DNA from: Mycobacterium sp. PO1
Lineage (GTDB): Bacteria; Actinomycetota; Actinomycetes; Mycobacteriales; Mycobacteriaceae
Length of the DNA: 42,956 bases
Assembly (NCBI RefSeq): GCF_017312405.1
Contig: NZ_BLTG01000089.1
Coordinates: 1-42,956 of the forward strand
Reading direction: 5' to 3'
In this document: piece by piece, positions 17,153 through 25,560 of the stretch
How positions within the stretch are numbered: position 1 is the stretch's first letter
How the letters are laid out: each line of letters opens with the position of its first letter
Position numbers and translations under genes: made by a program
The notes under the pieces: model-generated
Told to the model about the DNA's origin: nothing
Database searches by the model: none
The model's input: the letters and a program-made list of their open reading frames with translations, nothing else

Positions 17153-19939
17153 TCAGCGGACGTCGTCGATGCGGCGGCCGAGCTCGGCGCGGGAGCGGAT
17201 GCCCAGCTTGCGGTACACCCGACTGAGGTTGGACTCCACCGTCTTCGGGCTGATGAACAACGCCGACGCGATGTCGCGGTTGGTCATCCCGGTGGCCGCC
17301 AGCTCGGCGACCCGCTGCTCGGTCGGCGACAGCTGCGCCGCCCCGGACCGTCTGACGTTGGTTCGGGCCAGCTCGTGGCGCACCCGCTCGGCCCACAGCT
17401 GCGCACCCATGGCCTCGAAGCAGGCCAGCGCCTCGGCCAGCGTCGCCGACGCCGACTCCTTGGCCTTCTGTCGTCGCTGCAGCTGCCCCAGCAGCAGCTG
17501 CGTGCGGGCCCGTTCGAACGGCATCGGCACGCGATCGTGGGCGGCCATCGCTGCCCGCGCGGAATCCAGCGCGTCATCCAGCGACCCCCGCGCGGCCAGG
17601 ACCATCGCGCGGCACCGGTTGCCGGCGGCCAACATCCAGGCCCGGTCGAACCGCTGGCCCTGGGACAGCAGCAGTGCGCAGAGCTGCTCGGCCTCGTCGA
17701 GGCGGTTCAGCGACACCAACGCCTCGGCGGCGTCCGGCAGGAACCAGCCCTGCATCAGCTCGATGCCCGGGACCCGTGGCAACCGATCGACCAGGGGTTG
17801 CAGCGCCTCGATCGCGGCGTCGAAGTCGCGGCGGGACACCGCGAGGAACCCGGCCGTCATGAGCGCCCAGTCGGCCATCCGCACCGAACCCGACTTCTGC
17901 ACGGCTTCCAGCACGGCGGCGCAATCCGCTTCGGCCACCGCCTGCTGCCCCCGGTAGGCGGCCACCGCGGCACGCACCGTCAACGGGATGACGTCGACGT
18001 GTTCGCCGCCGAGCTGCTGGGCCCGGTGCACCGCCTCCTCGGCCTGCAGCGCGGCCTGCCCCAGATCCCCGCTCCACAGCGCGATCAACGCGCTGTAGGA
18101 CTCGACCGCCATCATGTTCCGGTCGTCACCGCGCTGCAGGCAGTGCCGGCGGACGGCGTCGATCTGCGTGCGCGCGGCGTCCAGGTCGCCGGTCCAGGCC
18201 GAGAGCAGCGCCTGCACGAAGCCGGCCCGCGACGGTGAGGGCACGTCGTCGTCGGGTTCCTCGAGGGCCAGTGCGCGCTGCAGCGCCTGCTCGTCGACGC
18301 CGTGGCCGTGGATGAACGCCGTGTGCACCCACATCGTCTGCGCCTGCGAAATCAGCGACGGCATCCCGAGTTCTTCGGCGACCGACACGGCGCGGCGCGC
18401 GGTGGCCATCATCTCCTCCACCCACCCGGTGTCGTCGGTCCCGTCGGCGAAGGCGCCCATGCCCCGCGCGAACGTCAGCGACATCAGCGTCTGCACCAAC
18501 ACCGGCGGTGCGTCGGCGGCGTCCTCGGCGGCCTGGTTGAGCAGCTCGGCCGCGCGGGTGAAGTGGTTGTCGTAGATGTGCACCGCGGCAAGCAGATTCA
18601 ACGCGATCGCGCGCAGCCACCCGGGCCGCAGCTGCTCGAGCACCTCGTCGAGCAGCACGCGGGCGCGGGCAGCGTCACCGGCCTGGAAATGGTCGCCGGC
18701 GGCGCGCACCCGGCGCATCGGCTTGTCCCCGCCCAACCCGATCGCGAGCTCGAGCAGCTCGGCCGCGGCCGCCGGGGCGCCACGCTCGCGGGCGCTCTGC
18801 GCGGCCGCGTCGAGAGCCGCCAGGGTGGCCTCGTCGGACGTGGTGGCGGCCAGCGCAAGGTGGCGGGCGCGCAGCTCCGGTGCCTGCTCGACAGCGGCCA
18901 GGGCGCGGTGCGCCGCACGCCGCCGGGCCGCCGTGGCCTCGGCGTAGGTGCCGCGGGCCAGCAGCGGATGGGTGAACCCGACGCGGTTGCCGTCGATGGC
19001 GACCACACCGTCGGTTTCGACGTCCTCCAGCAGCTCGACGATGCGCCCGGCCGTGGCACCGGCCGCCCGGGCCAGCAGGTCCACCGTCGCGGCCGACACG
19101 CAGGACAACATCAGGAGCACCTCGGCGGTGTCGCCGCGGTAGCGGCCGGTCCGCTCGCGCACCACCTCGGCCAGTGTGGGGGGCAGCGCGGGTTGGGCGG
19201 ACGGCTCCCTTCTGCCGTCGAGCACGCGCGCGAGCTCGATCGCATAGAACGGATTGCCGCCACTGATCTCGGCGATACGGACCAGTTCGGCGCGCGGGAA
19301 GCCGTGCCCGAACCGGTCAACCAGCACGCTGTGCAACGCGCCGATCGACAACGGCTGCAAGCGCATCCGCGTCACATCGTCGGGCAGCGACAGATCCAGC
19401 CATGCCGTGGCGGTCAGCCCGTCGGTGTCGCGGCGCTCGGTGGCCAGCACGCCGACACGGCCCCGTAGCCGGCGGGTGGCGAATGCCAGCACCGCCCTGC
19501 TCGACGGGTCCAGCCACTGGGTGTCGTCGATGGCCAGGATGGTCGGCGCGCTCGCGGCCGCCGCCTCGACGAGTGTGGCGAACGCGGCCGCGGTCACCCG
19601 CTGGTCGGTCACGGGCCCGTCGCCCCCGGCGCGGAACAGCACCCGGTCGAGCGCGAGCCGCTGCAGGTCGGGCAGCTGGGCGATCACGTCGGCGTCCACG
19701 TCGGCGAGCAGGTCCGCCACCGCCGCGTAGGCCAGCACTGACTCGGCCTGACCGACACGTGCCGTCAGAACCCGGAAATCGCTCTGCCGGACCGCGGTGA
19801 TGGCGGCCAGCCAGGCGGTTGTTTTGCCGATACCGGCCTCGCCGTCGAAAACCAGTGCGGCAGGACCACGTTGCACGGCTGCCACGAAATCGGTGACCGC
19901 CTGGTGTTGCGGTTGATGTCCCGCCCCCTGGCTGGTCAC
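17153..19939 (-). CDS. Large ATP-binding LuxR-family (LAL) transcriptional regulator
   Basis: The 928-aa protein has a Walker A motif (GEAGIGKTT, residues 33-41), a Walker B segment (ILAIDDTQWLD), a long TPR-like helical middle, and a C-terminal LuxR helix-turn-helix (about 870-928; LSPTEQRVAELAATGMTNRD, SPKTVESNLSRVYRKLG). This is the LAL (MalT-like) type of STAND regulator: ATP binding and an inducer control oligomerisation and promoter activation. The inducer is unknown. GTG at 19939 is chosen because it puts the P-loop at the usual distance; the frame stays open another 1.2 kb upstream but that part runs antisense through the DUF5995 gene. It diverges from that gene across 132 bp. Confidence 0.92.
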   Translation of the reverse strand: MTSQGAGHQPQHQAVTDFVAAVQRGPAALVFDGEAGIGKTTAWLAAITAVRQSDFRVLTARVGQAESVLAYAAVADLLADVDADVIAQLPDLQRLALDRVLFRAGGDGPVTDQRVTAAAFATLVEAAAASAPTILAIDDTQWLDPSSRAVLAFATRRLRGRVGVLATERRDTDGLTATAWLDLSLPDDVTRMRLQPLSIGALHSVLVDRFGHGFPRAELVRIAEISGGNPFYAIELARVLDGRREPSAQPALPPTLAEVVRERTGRYRGDTAEVLLMLSCVSAATVDLLARAAGATAGRIVELLEDVETDGVVAIDGNRVGFTHPLLARGTYAEATAARRRAAHRALAAVEQAPELRARHLALAATTSDEATLAALDAAAQSARERGAPAAAAELLELAIGLGGDKPMRRVRAAGDHFQAGDAARARVLLDEVLEQLRPGWLRAIALNLLAAVHIYDNHFTRAAELLNQAAEDAADAPPVLVQTLMSLTFARGMGAFADGTDDTGWVEEMMATARRAVSVAEELGMPSLISQAQTMWVHTAFIHGHGVDEQALQRALALEEPDDDVPSPSRAGFVQALLSAWTGDLDAARTQIDAVRRHCLQRGDDRNMMAVESYSALIALWSGDLGQAALQAEEAVHRAQQLGGEHVDVIPLTVRAAVAAYRGQQAVAEADCAAVLEAVQKSGSVRMADWALMTAGFLAVSRRDFDAAIEALQPLVDRLPRVPGIELMQGWFLPDAAEALVSLNRLDEAEQLCALLLSQGQRFDRAWMLAAGNRCRAMVLAARGSLDDALDSARAAMAAHDRVPMPFERARTQLLLGQLQRRQKAKESASATLAEALACFEAMGAQLWAERVRHELARTNVRRSGAAQLSPTEQRVAELAATGMTNRDIASALFISPKTVESNLSRVYRKLGIRSRAELGRRIDDVR

Positions 19940-20071
19940 CGCAGCATCATCGCAGCCTGCGGTGTGGTCTGCTTCCTGTACGGCGAAACTGTTTGCCGAA
20001 ATCGCGGCGCCCGGCACGGTTGTGTCCGACCGTGATAGAACGACGAAGACTGGCCCGGCGGGGGAGTGCAG

Positions 20072-21217
20072 ATGAACGGCGACGGGGTGCAGGCCGTGCG
20101 CGGCGACACCGAGGTCGCGCTGAGGGAGCTCTGCGACCTGGTGGACGCGACCCTCGACGAGTCGCAGGCAGGGCTCGACGGGCTGACCGAGGTTGCCGCA
20201 GGCCTGAAGGCGGTGTACACCGCCGCGGTCGGGGCCGCGGAACTGGCGCGGGTGCGCACCGAGGACATCCTGGCCACTCTGGCGCCGGCGGCGGCGGAGA
20301 CGGCCGCCGTCGATGCGTCGCTGCTGACCGAGCGGGGCGCCTGGACTCTGGAGAGAATGCGGCGGCGTGACTCGGTGGCACCGTCGGCGGTGGCGCCGCC
20401 GAAACCGGGGCCGGCCCTGTCGGGGTTGCCCGCGGCCAAGCTGCCCTACCTGGAGACGGCCCGCACGGTCGACGACGTGATCGCGCGGTTCGACCAGATC
20501 ATCGACTGGGCCATCGAATTCGGCACGAGCCTCGGGGGCCTCGGGTACTTCGCCACCGTGTACCGGCGGGCCACCGTCGCCATCCGGGAGAAGATCCGCG
20601 CCGGAGACTACTTCGACGACAATGCGCGCATGGCGCGCTTCGACGTCATCTTCGCCCAGCGGTACTTCGACGCGCTCAACGCGTTCTTCCATCCCCGCGA
20701 CTACCAGGCGCCCAGCCACGTCTGGCAGTGGTCTTTCGACGGACACGAACACGACGCGCCGATCCTGTTGCAGCACATGCTGACCGCGGTGAACTCCCAC
20801 GTGAATCTGGATCTGGGCATCGCGGCGATGCTGGCCGCCGAGGGGGATCTGGCGTCGCTGGAAGACGACTTCGACCGGATCAACCTGCTGCTGGCCGACG
20901 AGGTGTCGATCTTCCTGGACACCGCCGGGCAACTCTCGCCGCGCGTCACGGTGCTGCGCCGGCTGGTGCCCTGCCAGGACCGTGCGCTGAACCTGCTGCT
21001 GCGCGTCTTCCGCAACCTGGCCTGGTCGTTCGCCAACCAGCTCGACGCGCACGAGAAACGGCGCCCCGACGACATCGCCGTGCACGACGCGTGGGCCGGG
21101 GTCCTGGGCTCCTACTACCTGCACACCACCGAGACGATCGACCGGCTGGTGCGATGGATCGCCGACAAGGAGAGTCGCGACGTGGCCTACAACGTGCGGG
21201 TGCTGGCCGGGCGTTGA
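20072..21217 (+). CDS. DUF5995 family protein with an extra N-terminal helical region
   Basis: The 381-aa protein has a C-terminal region (about 125-381) that I assign to DUF5995, with TVDDVIARFDQIIDWAIE, GYFATVYRRATVAIREKI, FDVIFAQRYFDALNAFF and HMLTAVNSHVNLDLGIA. The His/Asp-rich HINLDLG-like segment suggests a metal-dependent or membrane-associated alpha-helical protein, but function is unknown. The first 110 residues are an Ala-rich helical extension. ATG at 20072 follows GGGGAG by 5 nt and is better placed than GTG 20066. Divergent transcription from the LAL regulator suggests the regulator may control it. Confidence 0.82.
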   Translation: MNGDGVQAVRGDTEVALRELCDLVDATLDESQAGLDGLTEVAAGLKAVYTAAVGAAELARVRTEDILATLAPAAAETAAVDASLLTERGAWTLERMRRRDSVAPSAVAPPKPGPALSGLPAAKLPYLETARTVDDVIARFDQIIDWAIEFGTSLGGLGYFATVYRRATVAIREKIRAGDYFDDNARMARFDVIFAQRYFDALNAFFHPRDYQAPSHVWQWSFDGHEHDAPILLQHMLTAVNSHVNLDLGIAAMLAAEGDLASLEDDFDRINLLLADEVSIFLDTAGQLSPRVTVLRRLVPCQDRALNLLLRVFRNLAWSFANQLDAHEKRRPDDIAVHDAWAGVLGSYYLHTTETIDRLVRWIADKESRDVAYNVRVLAGR

Positions 21218-21265
21218 TCGGGCGACCGTGCACGTTAGATCCGAGCGGCGGACAAGGGCCCGCGA

Positions 21266-21281
21266 TGTGATCTAGTTCACA
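21266..21281. promoter_or_regulatory. Consensus CRP/cAMP receptor protein site upstream of the CstA-type gene
   Basis: TGTGATCTAGTTCACA is a perfect TGTGA-N6-TCACA site, the consensus recognised by E. coli CRP and by mycobacterial Crp (Rv3676). It lies 62 bp before the start of the transporter. A TAGCAT -10 element at 21288-21293 would put the site near -27, between the promoter elements, which would favour repression; a start site further downstream would make it an activator site. Confidence 0.7.
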
Positions 21282-21287
21282 CAGCGG

Positions 21288-21293
21288 TAGCAT
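21288..21293 (+). promoter_or_regulatory. Possible -10 element of the CstA operon
   Basis: TAGCAT fits TANNNT and lies 50 nt before the ATG at 21344, leaving room for a leader with a GGAG ribosome binding site (4 nt before the ATG). The CRP site ends 6 nt upstream of it. Confidence 0.4.
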
Positions 21294-21343
21294 GGTCACT
21301 CAGACCGAGACCCACCGAGACCCTGCACCGAGATCGGAGCGAC

Positions 21344-23053
21344 ATGAACTCCGTCGTCCTCGCCGTGGTCGGCGTGGCCATGATGGTCCTCGGGTACGTG
21401 CTGTACTCGAAATTCCTGGCCCGCCGCGTCTACAAGCTCCAGGACTCCTTCGTCACCCCCGCCCACGAGCTCGGTGACGGCGTGGATTACGTGCCCACCA
21501 ACAAGTACGTGTTGTGGGGCCACCACTTCACCTCCGTGGCGGGGGCGGCACCCATCGTGGGGCCGGCGATCGCCGTCATCTGGGGGTGGGTGCCGGCCTT
21601 CCTCTGGGTGACCATCGGCACCGTCTTCTTCGCCGGCGTCCATGACCTCGGCGCCCTGTGGGCTTCCAGCCGGCACAAGGGCAAGTCCATCGGGTCGCTG
21701 TCTGGGCAGTACATCGGGAACCGCGGGCGCAACCTGTTCCTGGTCGTGATCTTCCTGGTCCTGCTCATGGTCAACGCCGCGTTCGCCGTGGTCATCTCCG
21801 GGCTTCTCGTCAACACGCCCACCGCGGTGATCCCCACCTGGGGCGCCATCGTCGTCGCGCTGCTCATCGGTCAGGCCATCTACCGGCTCAAGTGGAGCCT
21901 GCCGCTGGTGTCCGTCATCGGCGTCGTGGCCCTCTACGCCCTGATCCTGCTCGGCGACCGCGTCCCGGTGGTGCTGCCGGAGACGGTCCTCGGATTGTCG
22001 GCGAACGCGTTCTGGATCGTGGTGCTCTTCCTCTATGCCGGCGTGGCCTCGGTGCTTCCCGTCTGGTTGCTGCTGCAACCGCGCGACTACATCAACGGTC
22101 TGCAGCTGTTCATCGCCCTGGGCATCCTCTACGGGGCCGTGCTGATCTCCGCTCCGACCGTGGCCGCGCCCGCGTTCAACGACTCCCTGCCCGAAGGCAC
22201 GCCCAGCATCGTGCCGCTGCTGTTCGTGACCATCGCGTGCGGTGCCATCTCCGGCTTCCACGGGATCGTCGCTTCGGGCACGTCCTCCAAACAACTGGAC
22301 AAGGAGCCGGACGCCCGCTTCGTCGGCTACTTCGGTGCGGTCGGCGAGGGCCTCCTCGCGCTCGGCGCGATCATCGCGACCACCGCCGGATTCCGGACCA
22401 TCGCCGACTGGGAGGCCGTCTACTCCGCGTTCGGCCAGGGCGGGGTGTCCGCGTTCATCGAGGGCGGCGCCACTATCGTCAACCAGGGCCTCGGCATCCC
22501 CGCCGGGCTCAGCGCCACCATCCTGGCGACGATGGCCATCCTCTTCGCGGCCACCACCATGGACACCGGCATCCGCCTGCAGCGGTTCGTGGTGCAGGAG
22601 GCGGCCCACATCATCGGCTTCTCCCTCAACAAGGCCCTGGCCACCGTGATCGTCCTCGGCGTAGCCATGGGCCTCACGTTCGGCGCGGGCGGGGACGGAT
22701 CGGGCGGAATGCTCATCTGGCCGCTGTTCGGCACCACCAACCAGCTGCTGGCCGGCCTCACCCTGTCGATCATCGCCGTGATCCTGCTGCGCAAGGGCCG
22801 CCCCGTGCTCCCGGTTCTGGTCCCGCTGGTGTTCCTGCTGGTGATGTCGGTCTACGCCCTGATCGTCCAGATGGGTGAGTTCTGGGCAACAAAGAACTGG
22901 TTGCTGCTCGTGCTCGACATCATCATCCTCATCGCCGCGGTGTGGGTCATCTTCGAGTCCGCGATCGTGATGTCCCGGGCGAAGAAGAGCCCGCCCGAGC
23001 TCGACGAGGACGCCATGGAGGGCACGGCGGCGGGGAAGCGGTCCTCCCGGTGA
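21344..23053 (+). CDS. CstA-family transporter (carbon starvation / pyruvate or peptide uptake)
   Basis: The 569-aa protein is a polytopic membrane protein of the CstA family. The family signature is clear near the N-terminus: PTNKYVLWGHHFTSVAGAAP, followed by IVGPAIAVIWGWVPAFLWV and FFAGVHDLGALWAS. GFHGIVASGTSSKQL and LFGTTNQLLAGLTL are also family blocks. E. coli members (CstA, BtsT) take up pyruvate and perhaps peptides. E. coli cstA is induced by CRP in starvation, which agrees with the CRP site here. Two genes follow with 4-nt spacing and overlap, so transporter, Cys-Cys protein and ATPase form one operon. The usual small partner of CstA (YbdD/YjiX type) is absent and replaced by the 91-aa gene. 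Confidence 0.92.
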   Translation: MNSVVLAVVGVAMMVLGYVLYSKFLARRVYKLQDSFVTPAHELGDGVDYVPTNKYVLWGHHFTSVAGAAPIVGPAIAVIWGWVPAFLWVTIGTVFFAGVHDLGALWASSRHKGKSIGSLSGQYIGNRGRNLFLVVIFLVLLMVNAAFAVVISGLLVNTPTAVIPTWGAIVVALLIGQAIYRLKWSLPLVSVIGVVALYALILLGDRVPVVLPETVLGLSANAFWIVVLFLYAGVASVLPVWLLLQPRDYINGLQLFIALGILYGAVLISAPTVAAPAFNDSLPEGTPSIVPLLFVTIACGAISGFHGIVASGTSSKQLDKEPDARFVGYFGAVGEGLLALGAIIATTAGFRTIADWEAVYSAFGQGGVSAFIEGGATIVNQGLGIPAGLSATILATMAILFAATTMDTGIRLQRFVVQEAAHIIGFSLNKALATVIVLGVAMGLTFGAGGDGSGGMLIWPLFGTTNQLLAGLTLSIIAVILLRKGRPVLPVLVPLVFLLVMSVYALIVQMGEFWATKNWLLLVLDIIILIAAVWVIFESAIVMSRAKKSPPELDEDAMEGTAAGKRSSR

Positions 23054-23057
23054 GCCG

Positions 23058-23333
23058 GTGACTGTCCGATACCGGCTGCGCAGCCTGCAGGCCCGAATCG
23101 GTGCGGGTCTGCACGAGTTCTACGTGGCGCCCTACCGGCGCACCTTCGCCCGTGCCCAGCGCGACGAAGAGGACCTGTTCATGATGCTCGTCCTCTCCGA
23201 GGCGCTGGGCGTGCCCAATCCCGCCGGCTACTACACCGTGGAGCTGCTGCCCGTGGTCTACGACCGGTTCCACGAGTGGCACCGGCGGATGGACATGGAA
23301 CGCTCGCCGTTGGAGCACGTCTCGTGCTGCTAG
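23058..23333 (+). CDS. Small protein with C-terminal Cys-Cys (cory-CC-star type)
   Basis: The 91-aa protein is mostly helical and charged, with the segments HEFYVAPYRRTFARAQRDEE, LFMMLVLSEALGVPNPAGYY and YDRFHEWHRRMDMERSP, and ends exactly with Cys-Cys before the stop. This corresponds to the actinobacterial family I remember as cory-CC-star, whose function is unknown. GTG 23058 is 4 nt after the transporter stop. The last 10 nt overlap the ATPase start. A vicinal dithiol at the extreme C-terminus could bind a soft metal or arsenite, be lipidated, or be a thiol partner for the ATPase; none of these is shown. Confidence 0.85.
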   Translation: MTVRYRLRSLQARIGAGLHEFYVAPYRRTFARAQRDEEDLFMMLVLSEALGVPNPAGYYTVELLPVVYDRFHEWHRRMDMERSPLEHVSCC

Positions 23334-24385
23334 AGCTCGCCGCCGCCCGCCGGGTCCTGTTCGTCGGCGGCAAGGGCGGTGTCGGCAAGACCGCGGTCGC
23401 CTCCGCGACCGCCCTCGCCCAGGTCCGCGCCGGCCGCCGGGTGCTCGTCGTCTCGACCGACCCGGCCCACAACCTCGGGCACCTGTGGGAGTGCCGGATC
23501 GGGGACCGGATCACCCCGCTCGCCCGGAACCTCGGCGGCCCCGGAGGGGATTTGACGGGCGGTGTCCTCGACGGCCTCGAGGTGGACCCGGCCGCCACGG
23601 CCGACGCGCACCTCGCCACCGTGGGCGCCACGATCCGCCGGCTCATGCCCGAGCACCTCGCGGCCGAGGTCGACAAGCACATGGAACTCGCCCGAGACTC
23701 GCCGGGCACGCACGAGTCGGCCGTCTTGGAGCGGATCGCCGACCTCGTCGACACGGCCCTGGCCGATTACGACCTGATCGTCTTCGACACCGCCCCGTCC
23801 GGGCACACCGCCCGGCTCATGGCGCTGCCCGAGATCATGTCCGCCTGGACGGAGGGGCTGCTGCGGCGCCGTGGTAGGGCGGAGAAGTTCGGGGCCGCCC
23901 TGCGGGGCCTCGAGGACCGGGACGCGGCGGGCGAGAGCACCGTGGGTACCGCGAGGCCGCGGGACCCCCGCGAGGAGCGCGACCTCGACATCCGGCGCAT
24001 CCTGCTGCGCCGCCGCAAGCGGTTCGAGGTCCTGCGGGAGACGCTGGTGGACGCCGAGCGCTGCAGCTTCGTCATCGTCCTCGCGGCCGAGCGGCTACCC
24101 GTCCTCGAGACCGTCGAACTGCACGAGCAGCTGGTCCGCGCCGGCGTGGACGTGGGGGCGCTCGTGGTCAACAAGCGCTCGCCGGCCGACGCCGGAAACT
24201 TCCTCGCCGGGCGCCGCGCCCTGGAGGAGGTGCACGTCGCCGCCCTGCGCCGCGCGCTGCCGGACGTCCCGCTGCTGCAGGTCCCCCTGCTGCCGGGGGA
24301 GGTCGTGGGCCGGGAGGCGCTCGAACGGTTCGGGGACGCGCTCGCCCACGGGGACGCCGGGACCGTGACAGCCTGGCGCGCATGA
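23324..24385 (+). CDS. ArsA/Get3-family ATPase
   Basis: The 353-aa protein has the deviant P-loop of the ArsA/Get3 family (GGKGGVGKT, residues 15-23), switch I with STDPAHNLGHLWE and switch II with FDTAPSGHTARLMALPE. A single nucleotide domain is present, as in Get3-like members, rather than the double ArsA of plasmid arsenic operons. Family roles include arsenite-pump energising and delivery of tail-anchored membrane proteins. No arsenic gene lies nearby. GTG 23324 is inside the Cys-Cys gene and puts the P-loop near the N-terminus; a longer in-frame extension overlaps that gene and is rejected. The stop codon falls inside a 39-bp tandem repeat. Confidence 0.9.
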   Translation: MLLELAAARRVLFVGGKGGVGKTAVASATALAQVRAGRRVLVVSTDPAHNLGHLWECRIGDRITPLARNLGGPGGDLTGGVLDGLEVDPAATADAHLATVGATIRRLMPEHLAAEVDKHMELARDSPGTHESAVLERIADLVDTALADYDLIVFDTAPSGHTARLMALPEIMSAWTEGLLRRRGRAEKFGAALRGLEDRDAAGESTVGTARPRDPREERDLDIRRILLRRRKRFEVLRETLVDAERCSFVIVLAAERLPVLETVELHEQLVRAGVDVGALVVNKRSPADAGNFLAGRRALEEVHVAALRRALPDVPLLQVPLLPGEVVGREALERFGDALAHGDAGTVTAWRA

Positions 24386-24460
24386 CCACCGCCGCGGCCG
24401 ACCCGAATGATCGGGCGCGCATGACCACCGCCGAGGCCGACGCGAAAGCCTGGCGCGCAC
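24370..24460. repeat. 39-bp tandem repeat at the end of the ArsA-family gene
   Basis: Positions 24375-24402 and 24414-24441 share 27 of 28 bases at a 39-bp offset. AGCCTGGCGCGCA at 24370-24382 recurs at 24448-24460, exactly two periods later. The ATPase stop codon is inside the first copy. A 10-bp inverted repeat, GCCGAGGCCG (24430-24439) with CGGCCTCGGC (24460-24469), could form a transcription-ending hairpin. Confidence 0.6.
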
Positions 24461-24552
24461 GGCCTCGGCCAGGGATGAACGTCCGGGCGCCATGCTCAGG
24501 GCGCCGACGATCGCGACGCGGGACTTCTCGCTGCGCCCACGGTCGACGGGGG

Positions 24553-24580
24553 AATTAATCGGACCACGGTCCGGTTGATT
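24553..24580. promoter_or_regulatory. 28-bp operator-like palindrome before the pirin gene
   Basis: The arms AATTAATCGGACC and GGTCCGGTTGATT match at 11 of 13 positions around a 2-bp centre, with a perfect CGGACC-AC-GGTCCG core. It ends 5 nt before the pirin ATG, so a bound protein would cover the transcription start. The size and symmetry are typical for TetR-type repressors; no candidate regulator adjoins it. Confidence 0.6.
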
Positions 24581-24585
24581 TGGGC

Positions 24586-25560
24586 ATGCCTGCCATCACC
24601 GCCGACACCCTGACTCTGCCCCGCCTGACCGAACCCGCACCGACCGACACCGAACGCCCGGTCCGGTCGGTGACCACCGGACCCCGCGGCTACGAAGGAG
24701 AGGGCTTCCCTGTCGTGCGGGCCTTCGCCGGGGTCAGCGCCCGCGACCTGGACCCGTTCGTGCACATGGATCAGATGGGCGAGGTGGAATACCAGCCCGG
24801 CGAACCGCGCGGCACCGACTGGCACCCACACCGCGGCTTCGAGACCGTCACCTACATGATCGACGGGCGCTTCGCCCACCAGGACTCCCACGGCGGTGGT
24901 GGGCTCATCACCGACGGCGCCACCCAATGGATGACCGTCGGGTCGGGCATCCTGCACATCGAGACCCCGCCGGCCGAGCTGGTGGACAGTGGCGGCCTCT
25001 TTCACGGCGTCCAGCTCTGGGTGAACCTGCCCAAGAAGGACAAGTTCGCCGCCCCGCGCTACCAGGCGATCGAAGGCACCCAGGCCCGGCTGCTGTCCTC
25101 CACCGACGGGGGCGCGTTGGTGCGCCTCATCGCCGGGGACATCGACGGCAAGGCCGGACCCGGCATGACGCACACGCCGATCACGTTGGCGCACGCCACG
25201 ATCGAGCCGGGTGCGCAGCTCAACGTGCCGTGGAACCGCGACTTCAATGCACTGGTCTACGTGCTGTCCGGGCGGGGCTCGGTGGGGCGGGTCGCGCACC
25301 CGATCCAGCAGGGTCAGCTGGCGGTGTTCGGCCCCGGCGACCGCATCACCGTGGCCGCCGACCCCGGCCAGGACGCCAACCGGCCTTCGCTGGAGGTACT
25401 GCTGCTGGGCGGCAAGCCGATCCGCGAACCCGTCTTCCAGTACGGCCCCTTCGTGATGAACTCCAAATCCGAGCTCTTCCAGGCGATGGAGGATTTCCAG
25501 GCAGGCAAGTTCGGTGCGATCCCGCCGGACGCGCTGATGCCGCACCGGCCGCTGCGCTGA
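24586..25560 (+). CDS. Pirin-family bicupin protein
   Basis: The 324-aa protein has the pirin metal-site residues: His80 and His82 in WHPHRGFETVTY and His124/Glu126 in GSGILHIETP, which bind Fe in characterised pirins. A second cupin domain follows (about 190-290). Bacterial pirins can act as quercetinases or affect central metabolism through protein contacts; the substrate here is unknown. ATG 24586 is chosen over an upstream TTG because the operator palindrome lies directly before it. No Shine-Dalgarno sequence is present. The stop codon lies inside an 18-bp sequence repeated 295 bp downstream. Confidence 0.92.
   Translation: MPAITADTLTLPRLTEPAPTDTERPVRSVTTGPRGYEGEGFPVVRAFAGVSARDLDPFVHMDQMGEVEYQPGEPRGTDWHPHRGFETVTYMIDGRFAHQDSHGGGGLITDGATQWMTVGSGILHIETPPAELVDSGGLFHGVQLWVNLPKKDKFAAPRYQAIEGTQARLLSSTDGGALVRLIAGDIDGKAGPGMTHTPITLAHATIEPGAQLNVPWNRDFNALVYVLSGRGSVGRVAHPIQQGQLAVFGPGDRITVAADPGQDANRPSLEVLLLGGKPIREPVFQYGPFVMNSKSELFQAMEDFQAGKFGAIPPDALMPHRPLR

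Noticed and set aside
19940..21124. The 1.2-kb upstream extension of the LAL regulator frame on the minus strand
   Set aside because: It runs antisense through the well-supported DUF5995 gene and lacks family features; it is a product of high GC.
23276..23323. Longer N-terminus for the ArsA-family ATPase
   Set aside because: It would overlap the Cys-Cys gene by 58 nt and push the P-loop away from the N-terminus, unlike the family.
23324..24385. An arsenic resistance operon
   Set aside because: No arsenite pump, arsenate reductase, ArsR or ArsD is nearby, and the ATPase has one nucleotide domain.
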